Source: an uncultured Oscillospiraceae bacterium (lineage in GTDB: Bacteria > Bacillota > Clostridia > Oscillospirales > Oscillospiraceae). Taken from it: a stretch of 48,594 nucleotides of DNA. The notes beneath the pieces are model-generated. The model ran no database searches and was not told the origin of the DNA. It saw only the letters and a list, made by a program, of their open reading frames with translations. Each line of letters begins with the position of its first letter. Within the stretch, counting starts at the first letter, position 1. Location of the stretch: positions 1 to 48,594 of the forward strand of contig CAJUEG010000010.1 of the NCBI GenBank assembly GCA_910584835.1, written 5' to 3'. Shown one piece after another: positions 42,312 through 48,594 of this stretch. The position numbers and the translations under genes are program-made.

Positions 42312-44444
42312 TCAGTTGAACAGCTCCGCGTTCTCCCGGAACAGCTCCCGCACCTTTTTCCGAAGCAGCCGGTGGGAGGGCTTTTTCAGCTCCGGATCGG
42401 CGGCGATCAGCTCCTGGGCCGCCTCCCGCGCCTCCTTCAAAAGCTCCATGTCGGACGCGAAGTCCGCCACCTTCAGCTGAGGCAGGCCGTGCTGGCGCTT
42501 GCCGAAGAAGTCGCCGGGGCCCCGCAGGCGCAGGTCCTCCTCCGCGATCTGGAAGCCGTCGTTGGTGGCGCACAGCGCCTTTAGCCGCTCCCGGGCCGTC
42601 TCGCTGCGGCTGGCGGTGACCAGCACGCACCAGCTTCGGTGCTTCCCCCGGCCCACCCGGCCCCGGAGCTGGTGGAGCTGGCTCAGCCCGAACCGTTCCG
42701 CGTTCTCCACAATCATGAGGGAGGCGTTGGGCACGTCCACCCCCACCTCAATGACGGTGGTGGACACCAGCACGTCCAGCTCCCCCCGGTGGAACGCGGA
42801 CATCACGTCCTCTTTTTCCTTTGCTTTCAGCCTGCCGTGGACAAACCCCACCCGCAGCTCGGGGAAAACCCGCTCCTGAAGCTCCCTGGCGTAGGCGGTC
42901 ACCGCCTTCAGGTCCATGCCCGGGCCGTCCTCCCAGCCGCCGCTGTTCTCCTCCACCGCGGGGCACACCATGTAGACCTGCCGCCCCTCGGCCACCTGCT
43001 TGCGGACGAAGCCGTACATCCGCGCCCGCTTGTCCTCCCCCACCAGGAAGGTGTCCACCGGGGTGCGCCCCGGGGGCAGCTCGTCCATGACGGACACGTC
43101 CAGATCGCCGTAGATGATGAGGGCCAGCGTCCGGGGGATGGGGGTGGCGGACATGACCAGCACGTGGGGCGGGGCGTTCCCGGCGGCGGGGTGGGAATCT
43201 TCGCCGCCGTCCTCCCGGCGCCCCGCCGGGGCCCCCTGGCCCTTTTCCGCCAGCGCCCCCCGCTGGGCCACCCCGAAGCGGTGCTGCTCGTCGGCGATGA
43301 CCAGCCCCAGGCTGCGGTACTCCACCCCCTCGGAGAACAGGGCGTGGGTGCCCACAAGGACGTCGATCTCCCCTGCCGCCAGGGCGGACAGCAGGGCCTT
43401 TTTCTCCCTGCCCTTCACCGACCCGGTGAGCAGCGCCACCCGCACCCCGGCGGGGGCCAGCAGAGCCTCCATGGTCCTGGCGTGCTGCTCCGCCAGCAGC
43501 TCGGTGGGGGCCATGAGGGCGCACTGCGCCCCGTTTTTCGCCGCCGCCCAGGCCCCAAACGCCGCCACCGCCGTCTTGCCCGAGCCCACGTCCCCCTGGA
43601 CCAGCCGGTTCATGGCCCGGCCGGACCGCAGGTCGGCGGCGATATCCTCCATGGCCCGGCGCTGGGCCCCTGTGGGCGGGAAGGGGAGCAGGGCGGCAAA
43701 CTCCGCCGGGCTGCCCTCCATCACCCGGCCCTCCCCCGCGGAGCGGCGGTCCTTGAGCTGGGCCAGCCCGCAGGTGAGCACAAACAGCTCCTCAAACACC
43801 AGCCGCCGCCGGGCGATGGCCAGCGCCTCGAAATCGTCGGGGTAGTGGATGTTCTTCCGGGCATACTGGGTCTGGCACAGCTTATGCTCCTTCCGCAGCC
43901 GGGCGGGGAGCGCCTCGGGCAGGCCGTCCAGGCAGCTGTCCACCGCCCGTCGGGTGAGCCCCGCCACCAGGTTGTTGGATATGCCCGCCGTCAGCGGGTA
44001 TACCGGCATGATGAGCCCGGTGAACCGGGCCGCCCCCTCCCGCTCGAACACCGGGTTGGTCATGGAAAACAGGTTCCCCTGCCGCTCCACCGTGCCGAAA
44101 AAGATATAGCTCTCCCCCGGGCGGATCGCCTCCCGGATGTAGTCCTGGTTGAAAAAGGTGATGTGCACCGTGCCGGTTTCGTCCACCGCCTTCACCTTCA
44201 CCAGCGACAGCCCCCGGCGGATGTAGCTCACCCGGGGCGTCTCCGCCGCCATGGCCGCCACACAGCAGGGCCGGTCCCGGGGCGCGTCCCTGAGCGCGCA
44301 GCATTCCCGCCGGTCCTCATACCGCTGGGGCAGGTGGTCCAGGGTATCCCCCAGGGTGCGCAGGCCCAGCTTCTCCAGTTTTTTTGCCCTGGCGGGGCCC
44401 ACTCCCGGCAGGTCGGTGAGGGGAGTCTCCCGGTTCAACGGCAT
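42312..44444 (-). CDS. recG: ATP-dependent DNA helicase RecG
   Basis: A 710-residue branch-migrating helicase that rescues stalled forks. The N-terminal wedge starts LTDLPGVGPARAKKLEKLGL with the OB fold behind it. Helicase motifs are complete: GDVGSGKTAVA (Walker A), MAPTELLAEQHA, VIADEQHRFG (DEQH box), MSATPIPRTLA, and the C-terminal TTVIEVGVDVPNASLMIVEN with QLRGRVGRG. Normal length. The ATG at 44444 has a GAGGAGGTG site. It has its own promoter and probably shares a transcript with the GTPase-nuclease gene. Confidence 0.96.
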   Translation of the reverse strand: MPLNRETPLTDLPGVGPARAKKLEKLGLRTLGDTLDHLPQRYEDRRECCALRDAPRDRPCCVAAMAAETPRVSYIRRGLSLVKVKAVDETGTVHITFFNQDYIREAIRPGESYIFFGTVERQGNLFSMTNPVFEREGAARFTGLIMPVYPLTAGISNNLVAGLTRRAVDSCLDGLPEALPARLRKEHKLCQTQYARKNIHYPDDFEALAIARRRLVFEELFVLTCGLAQLKDRRSAGEGRVMEGSPAEFAALLPFPPTGAQRRAMEDIAADLRSGRAMNRLVQGDVGSGKTAVAAFGAWAAAKNGAQCALMAPTELLAEQHARTMEALLAPAGVRVALLTGSVKGREKKALLSALAAGEIDVLVGTHALFSEGVEYRSLGLVIADEQHRFGVAQRGALAEKGQGAPAGRREDGGEDSHPAAGNAPPHVLVMSATPIPRTLALIIYGDLDVSVMDELPPGRTPVDTFLVGEDKRARMYGFVRKQVAEGRQVYMVCPAVEENSGGWEDGPGMDLKAVTAYARELQERVFPELRVGFVHGRLKAKEKEDVMSAFHRGELDVLVSTTVIEVGVDVPNASLMIVENAERFGLSQLHQLRGRVGRGKHRSWCVLVTASRSETARERLKALCATNDGFQIAEEDLRLRGPGDFFGKRQHGLPQLKVADFASDMELLKEAREAAQELIAADPELKKPSHRLLRKKVRELFRENAELFN

Positions 44445-44591
44445 GGTGTCACCTCCTCGCCGCAAGCTCCATATTTTTCGCCTCCGCCTATGGCGAAGGC
44501 TCGTTCATTCCTCTGCGGCTCATCCTCCCGCAGAGCCAAGGGCCGGCTTTGCGGGGGCCCCGGCTTTTGCGGGCAGCCGTAATTTTTCTTT

Positions 44592-44621
44592 AGTTTACCA
44601 CATCCTCCCCGTCGAAAACAA
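44592..44621 (-). promoter_or_regulatory. Putative promoter of recG
   Basis: On the minus strand: TTGTTT (44621-44616), 18 bases, TAAACT (44597-44592), about 150 bases before the recG start codon. Confidence 0.6.
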
Positions 44622-44649
44622 TCCCCCCGGGATTTTTCCGCCCAGGCTG

Positions 44650-44679
44650 GTATAAACTGTAACGCCCTTGCCCACAATA
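44650..44679 (+). promoter_or_regulatory. Sigma-F-type sporulation promoter of the M23 peptidase gene
   Basis: GTATA (44650-44654), exactly 15 bases, then GCCCACAATA (44670-44679). This fits the forespore sigma-F pattern (GYATA, 15 bases, GGNNANAHTR) at all defined places but one. Sigma-G reads a similar pattern, so overlap is possible. No sigma-A promoter is visible for the gene. Confidence 0.65.
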
Positions 44680-44696
44680 GGGCCGGAGGTGTTGTT

Positions 44697-45461
44697 ATGA
44701 ACAACAAACGAACATGGATCGAAAAGCTGAGTGATTTCATCTCGGGAAAGGGTTTCTATCTTGTGGTACTCATCTGCGTGGCCGCCATCGCCCTGTCCGG
44801 CTACTATCTGATTCAGGGGGTGCGCGGCGGCCTGGATGACGTGCTGGACCAGCCGGTATCCGGCTCCGCCGCCATCCGGGAGACGCCCTCCGCCGCCCCC
44901 ACTCCCCGGCCGTCGGTAAAGCCCGCCGGGCCGTCCGCCGCTCCCTCCGCCAAGGTCACCCCGCCCCCGGCCATCTCCGCCCCGCCCGCCTCCGCCGCCC
45001 CCGCGCCCTCCGCGGCGCCCGCTCCCTCCGCCGCCCCCGCGCCACTGGTCTTTACCTGGCCGGTAAAGGGCACGGTGGCCGCCGGGTTCGCGGTGGAGAC
45101 GCTGGCCTATAACGAGACCATGGGGGACTGGCGCACCCACAGCGGGGTGGACATCACCGCCGAGCTGGGCGCCAAGGTGCTGTCCACCGCCAACGGCACG
45201 GTATCCGCCATATACCAGGACGACCTGATGGGCACGGTGGTGGAGATCGACCACGGCGGCGGCCTGGTCAGCCAGTACGCCAATCTGGCCGAGGTGCCCA
45301 CGGTGTCGGCGGGCGACACGGTGACCACCGGCGCGGTCATCGGCTCGGTGGGCCGGACCGCCGCCGCCGAGAGCGGCCAGGCCGCCCATCTCCACTTCGC
45401 CATGTACCAGGACGGCTCCCCGGTGGACCCCATGGACTATCTGCCCGAAAACCAGAGCTGA
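44697..45461 (+). CDS. SpoIIQ-like M23 metallopeptidase
   Basis: A 254-residue membrane-anchored LytM/M23 protein: cytoplasmic start of 18 residues, one membrane helix (20-40), a Pro/Ala/Ser-rich stalk (60-117) and the peptidase domain (118-250). The zinc site is intact: His148 and Asp152 in THSGVDI, His231 and His233 in HLHF. This layout is that of SpoIIQ, which sits in the forespore membrane and pairs with SpoIIIAH during engulfment; clostridial forms keep the zinc site, the B. subtilis one does not. The forespore-type promoter supports the call. Other M23 wall peptidases share the domain, so the name is probable, not certain. Confidence 0.78.
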   Translation: MNNKRTWIEKLSDFISGKGFYLVVLICVAAIALSGYYLIQGVRGGLDDVLDQPVSGSAAIRETPSAAPTPRPSVKPAGPSAAPSAKVTPPPAISAPPASAAPAPSAAPAPSAAPAPLVFTWPVKGTVAAGFAVETLAYNETMGDWRTHSGVDITAELGAKVLSTANGTVSAIYQDDLMGTVVEIDHGGGLVSQYANLAEVPTVSAGDTVTTGAVIGSVGRTAAAESGQAAHLHFAMYQDGSPVDPMDYLPENQS

Positions 45462-45486
45462 TGCTTCACATGAAACGCGGATAAAA

Positions 45487-45515
45487 GAGCCCGGCCCCCG
45501 CTGGGGGCCGGGCTC
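45487..45515 (-). terminator. Terminator between the M23 and ferritin genes
   Basis: A perfect 13-bp stem (45487-45499 with 45503-45515), loop of three. On the minus strand it is followed by TTTT and ends the ferritin gene; it also lies 25 bases after the plus-strand peptidase stop, so it probably serves both. Confidence 0.85.
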
Positions 45516-45567
45516 CGCTATGTGCGGTCTTGGGTGCTGCGCGCTGCTCGCGACGGCTCCGCGCTTC

Positions 45568-46077
45568 TTACAACACCAGCGACGGCGCGGAGTACACCCG
45601 CGCGCCCAGCTCGCTGTTGAGCATGTACAGCCCCTTGGCGTCGCCGCCAAACAGCTCCATTTTGGTGATGAGGTCGCTGGCGTTCTTCTCCTCCTCCCCC
45701 TGCTCCTTCACAAACCAGTCCAGGAACTGGATGGTGCGGTAGTCGTGCGCCTCCTGGGCCGCGGCGTAGATGGCGCCGATGAGGCTGGTGACGTACTGCT
45801 CGTGCTCATAGGCGGCCTTCAGCGGGTCGGACAGCTCCGCAAACGTCTTGTCCGGCTTGGCCACCGCCTCCAGGGTGACGGTCTGATTATTGTTGTGGAG
45901 GTAGCGGTACATCAGCATGGCGTGGTCCTGCTCCTCCTTGGCCTGGATCTCGTACCAGTTGGCAAAGCCGTCCAGCCCCTTTGCGCTGTAGAAATTGGCC
46001 ATATCCAAGTAGAGATAGGCGGAGTACAGCTCCTTGTTGATCTGGTCGTTCAGCAGCTGGGAAACCTTTTTATCCAT
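45568..46077 (-). CDS. ftnA: Ferritin
   Basis: A 169-residue bacterial non-haem ferritin that stores iron in a 24-subunit shell. The four-helix bundle and ferroxidase ligands are visible in NKELYSAYLYLDMANFY, IQAKEEQDHAMLMYRYLHNN, the KAAYEHEQYVTSLI helix and KEQGEEEKNASDLI. The ATG at 46077 follows AAGGAG; the frame further upstream is not coding. It has its own promoter that overlaps the end of the GH2 gene. Confidence 0.95.
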   Translation of the reverse strand: MDKKVSQLLNDQINKELYSAYLYLDMANFYSAKGLDGFANWYEIQAKEEQDHAMLMYRYLHNNNQTVTLEAVAKPDKTFAELSDPLKAAYEHEQYVTSLIGAIYAAAQEAHDYRTIQFLDWFVKEQGEEEKNASDLITKMELFGGDAKGLYMLNSELGARVYSAPSLVL

Positions 46078-46126
46078 GATAATACACTCCTTATCTTCAT
46101 GCGCTCTGCCGCGCTTTCCACGCAAC

Positions 46127-46154
46127 AGTATAGCATGATTTGCCCCGGTGTCAA
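46127..46154 (-). promoter_or_regulatory. Promoter of the ferritin gene
   Basis: On the minus strand: TTGACA (46154-46149), 16 bases, TATACT (46132-46127). The -35 box overlaps the stop codon of the GH2 gene. I see no clear Fur box over it. Confidence 0.75.
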
Positions 46155-47827
46155 CCGTTTTCCGCCGCCCGGGCCAGCGCCTCCCGCACCTGGGCGGCGA
46201 GGTCCAGCATGGCCTCCGGCTCCGCCTTGCGCACTTCCCGGTCATAGGTGTAAAGCCCGTTGGTCTCCCCCTCCACGTCGCTGAGCTGGGTGTAGATGCA
46301 CCCGCACAGCCCCCTGGGAATGGAGGGCAGCACCATGTCCTCGTACATGCCCCGGATGCGGGCCGTCAGCTCCTCCTCCGTGGGGCACTGCTCGCCGTAG
46401 CCGTAGTTTTTCCGCTCCAGGGCCACATGGCCCTCCACCCGGCGGGAGAAGCCGCCGCACTCGCTGAGGAACAGGAACTTCCCCGGCTGGTTTCCCTCCA
46501 GCACCCGGCTGCTGAAGTAGACGTGCTCGCTCTGCACGTCGCTCTCGTTTTGGGCAAACCAGCCCGACGTGCTCATGAAAAACCGGGTGGGGTCGGACCC
46601 CTTCAGCAGGCGGTAGATGCGGTCGGAGTCGTACTGCCCCCAGCCCTCGTTGAAGATGGTCCAGCCCACGATGCAGGGGTGGTTGCTCAGGTGGGCCACG
46701 GTGTCCAGGCAGTGGCGCTCAAAAAAGGCCCTGCGCCTCTCGCCGCCGCCCCCGCCCAGGTCGCCGCGCTTTTTGCTCACAAAGGTGGGGATCACCGTGT
46801 CCCGCACATAGCGGTACTCCCCCGAGTTCACCATGTCCTGCACCACCAGCATCCCCAGCCGGTCGCAGGCGTGGTAGAACGCCTCCGGCTCCACCTTGAC
46901 GTGCTTGCGCAGGGTGTTGAAGCCCAGCGCCTTCATGCGCAGAATGTCCCGGTCGTACTCCTCCGGGTCCTCCGGCAGAAACAGGCCGTCCTCGAAATAG
47001 CCCTGGTCCAGCACGCCGTGGAGGAAGACGGGCTTCCCGTTGAGGCACAGGCGGGCATGGCCGCCGATCTCCCGGGTGGTCACGGTGCGCAGGGCGAAGT
47101 AGCTCTCCACCTTGTCTGTGGCTGTGGCGACGGTCAGGGTGTAAAGGCAGGGGTCGCCGGGGGTCCAGAGATGGGGCTCGGGCACCTCCAGCCGGATGGG
47201 CCGGCCGCTCTTCCCCGCGGCGGTGAGAATCTTCCCGTCTCCCAGGGGGACGGCCAGGTTATAATCCGCGCCCCCCGCGTCCACCTCCACCGTCACTCCA
47301 GTCAGGTCGGGCGTGAGGCGCAGGGCGGTCACCGCCCCCTGCTCCGGCACCGCCTCCAGCCATACCCCCTGCCAGATGCCGGACACGGGGGTGTACCACA
47401 TCCCATGGGGGCGCTTGTGCTGCTTGCCGTAGGGGTAGTCGTGGGACAGGGTGTCCACCGCTTTCACCTCCAGGCGGTTGGCTCCCCGAACCAGCGCGTC
47501 CGTGATATCCGCGGAAAAGGGCAGGTAACCCCCCTCGTGGCGGACCGCCGGCACGCCGTTCACCCACACCTGGGCCACCTGGTCCACCGCGCCGAAGTGG
47601 AGGAGAACCCGGCGCCCCCCGGGCGCGAAGCCCTCCGGGAGGGTGAAGGACGTCTCATAGCGCAGCACCTCCCCCACCTCCCCCCGCCAGCCGGACAGAG
47701 GGGCCTGGGGCGGCCAGGGGAGCCGGATGGGCCTGCCGTTCAGCGTCCAGCCCCGGTTCAGGGGGTAAAAGCTGTCCCGCCGGAGCTGAGGGCGGGGGTA
47801 GTGCCGGTCCCAAGCGTTTTGTCTCAT
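46151..47827 (-). CDS. GH2-family beta-glycosidase
   Basis: A 558-residue cytoplasmic glycosidase. An N-terminal sugar-binding domain (FGAVDQVAQVWVNGVPAVRH and DYPYGKQHKRPHGMWYTPVS) and an immunoglobulin-like domain lead to the TIM barrel. The catalytic pair is visible: acid/base Glu394 in IFNEGWGQYD and nucleophile Glu456 in LSECGGFS. It is shorter than LacZ and ends with the barrel. The family includes beta-galactosidases, glucuronidases and mannosidases, and the substrate cannot be fixed by eye. No signal peptide. The ATG has an AAGGAAGG site and the gene stands alone behind its own promoter. Confidence 0.9.
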   Translation of the reverse strand: MRQNAWDRHYPRPQLRRDSFYPLNRGWTLNGRPIRLPWPPQAPLSGWRGEVGEVLRYETSFTLPEGFAPGGRRVLLHFGAVDQVAQVWVNGVPAVRHEGGYLPFSADITDALVRGANRLEVKAVDTLSHDYPYGKQHKRPHGMWYTPVSGIWQGVWLEAVPEQGAVTALRLTPDLTGVTVEVDAGGADYNLAVPLGDGKILTAAGKSGRPIRLEVPEPHLWTPGDPCLYTLTVATATDKVESYFALRTVTTREIGGHARLCLNGKPVFLHGVLDQGYFEDGLFLPEDPEEYDRDILRMKALGFNTLRKHVKVEPEAFYHACDRLGMLVVQDMVNSGEYRYVRDTVIPTFVSKKRGDLGGGGGERRRAFFERHCLDTVAHLSNHPCIVGWTIFNEGWGQYDSDRIYRLLKGSDPTRFFMSTSGWFAQNESDVQSEHVYFSSRVLEGNQPGKFLFLSECGGFSRRVEGHVALERKNYGYGEQCPTEEELTARIRGMYEDMVLPSIPRGLCGCIYTQLSDVEGETNGLYTYDREVRKAEPEAMLDLAAQVREALARAAENG

Positions 47828-47886
47828 ATTGCTTCCTTCCTTTTTATCGGTGATTTCCCTTTTCGTTCCATACTTAACTACCGCCT

Positions 47887-47915
47887 ATCATACCACCCGG
47901 CGGAGGGAATGGCAA
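47887..47915 (-). promoter_or_regulatory. Promoter of the GH2 gene
   Basis: On the minus strand: TTGCCA (47915-47910), 17 bases, TATGAT (47892-47887). Confidence 0.7.
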
Positions 47916-47987
47916 CGGTTTTTTGGGCGTTTTGTCGGACCGCTTCCGTCCCCTCCCTCTTTTTTTGTGCAAAACCCAAAATCCAGA

Positions 47988-48016
47988 TTGACAAACCACC
48001 CCCAGCGTGTTACATT
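47988..48016 (+). promoter_or_regulatory. Promoter of the acyl-CoA dehydrogenase gene
   Basis: TTGACA (47988-47993), 17 bases, TACATT (48011-48016), about 60 bases before the start codon. I did not find a convincing Rex box, which would be expected in many butyrate operons. Confidence 0.7.
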
Positions 48017-48074
48017 GGATTTAGTGGATAATGATTCCTATTATTGTCACATATCACTCAAAGGAGGTTCTCGT

Positions 48075-48594
48075 ATGTTGTTCCAGACCACACAGGCCCA
48101 CGAGGAGCTGCGCGCCAAAATCCGTGCCTTTGCCGAGGCGGAGGTGAAGCCCAACGCCATCCTGATGGACCAGGAGAGCCGCTTCCCCGCCGAGGCCATC
48201 AAGAAGTTTGCCGGGATGGGGCTGATGGGCATCCCCTACCCCAAGGAGTACGGCGGCGCGGGGCTGGACGTGCTCAGCTACGCCATCGCCGTGGAGGAGC
48301 TGTCCCGGGTGGACGGCGGCACGGGCGTCATCCTGTCTGCCCACGTGTCCCTGGGCACGTGGCCCATCTTCGCCTTCGGCACCGAGGAGCAGAAGAAAAA
48401 GTATCTGGTCCCCCTGGCCAAGGGCGAGAAGATCGGCGCTTTCGGCCTCACCGAGCCCAACGCCGGGTCCGACGCGGGCGGCACCGAGACCACCGCCGTG
48501 GACAAGGGCGACCACTGGCTGCTCAACGGTCAGAAGATTTTCATCACCAACGGCGGCGTGGCGGACACCTACGTGGTCTTTGCCGTCACCACCC
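48075..48594 (+). CDS. Acyl-CoA dehydrogenase (butyryl-CoA type), 5' part
   Basis: The first 173 codons of an acyl-CoA dehydrogenase, cut by the window end. It begins MLFQTTQAHEELRAKIRAFA after an AAAGGAGG site. Visible are KFAGMGLMGIPYPKEYGGAG, the AVEELSRVDGGTGVILSAHV helix and the flavin/substrate motif GLTEPNAGSDAGGTETTA. In this kind of organism it most likely reduces crotonyl-CoA to butyryl-CoA together with electron-transfer flavoprotein, whose genes would be expected just beyond the window. The catalytic Glu lies outside the window, so chain-length preference is open. Confidence 0.9.
   Translation, partial: MLFQTTQAHEELRAKIRAFAEAEVKPNAILMDQESRFPAEAIKKFAGMGLMGIPYPKEYGGAGLDVLSYAIAVEELSRVDGGTGVILSAHVSLGTWPIFAFGTEEQKKKYLVPLAKGEKIGAFGLTEPNAGSDAGGTETTAVDKGDHWLLNGQKIFITNGGVADTYVVFAVTT

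Noticed and set aside
39651..42584. Plus-strand open frame of 977 codons opposite the GTPase-nuclease gene
   Set aside because: Pro/His/Arg-rich shadow translation without family match or ribosome site; the minus strand has complete GTPase and NYN motifs.
1..48594. tRNA, rRNA, CRISPR, insertion sequence or prophage
   Set aside because: I looked for tRNA arms, spaced repeats, transposase motifs and phage genes and saw none; this was by eye, so a tRNA could still be missed.

Overview
The window is about 48.6 kb of GC-rich DNA with dense coding, short gaps, good Shine-Dalgarno sites and many sigma-A-type promoters. A SpoIIQ-like forespore peptidase, an acyl-CoA dehydrogenase of the butyrate type, S-layer homology domains, lone GH2/GH78/GH88 enzymes and many small ABC exporters together suggest an anaerobic, spore-forming gut Clostridium of the Oscillospiraceae type (Flavonifractor/Lawsonibacter/Pseudoflavonifractor-like). 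This placement is inference from gene content. I see no rRNA, tRNA, CRISPR array, transposase or phage gene.

Left part (1-13 kb): the end of prfB with its terminator; a secreted LysM-anchored 5'-nucleotidase; a MurR/RpiR regulator behind a long structured leader; a DUF362 protein; a Crp/Fnr regulator followed by the CCA-adding enzyme; then, on the minus strand, a four-gene ABC-2 exporter operon (ATPase, zinc-ribbon membrane protein, two permeases) and mnmA. The mnmA promoter is interleaved with the terminator-like hairpin of the gene before it.

Middle (13-36 kb, almost all minus strand): an ABC exporter pair, a YbjQ protein and a membrane-anchored MerR regulator with a classic 19-bp-spacer promoter; a MetY-type sulfhydrylase; a MacA/MacB-like tripartite exporter operon ending in an SLH-domain protein; a GH88-GH78-like operon; an ECF sigma factor with an RsgI-like/PepSY anti-sigma protein; a hybrid histidine kinase coupled to a lipoprotein solute-binding protein without permeases; a CdaR-type regulator; and the pseudouridine synthase RsuA, divergent from a DUF4830 protein.

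Right part (36-48.6 kb): rpiR-nagB-nagA for amino-sugar catabolism, with a strong palindromic operator on the rpiR promoter; recG followed by a Tet(M)-like translational GTPase fused to a YacP/Rae1-type NYN nuclease; a SpoIIQ-like M23 peptidase with a sigma-F-type promoter; ferritin; a GH2 glycosidase; and the 5' part of an acyl-CoA dehydrogenase cut by the window end.

The most striking object is the GTPase-NYN fusion (39699-42266). One chain joins a factor built to enter the ribosomal A site with a nuclease family known to cut mRNA in the A site, which suggests a dedicated ribosome-rescue or translation-dependent mRNA-decay machine.
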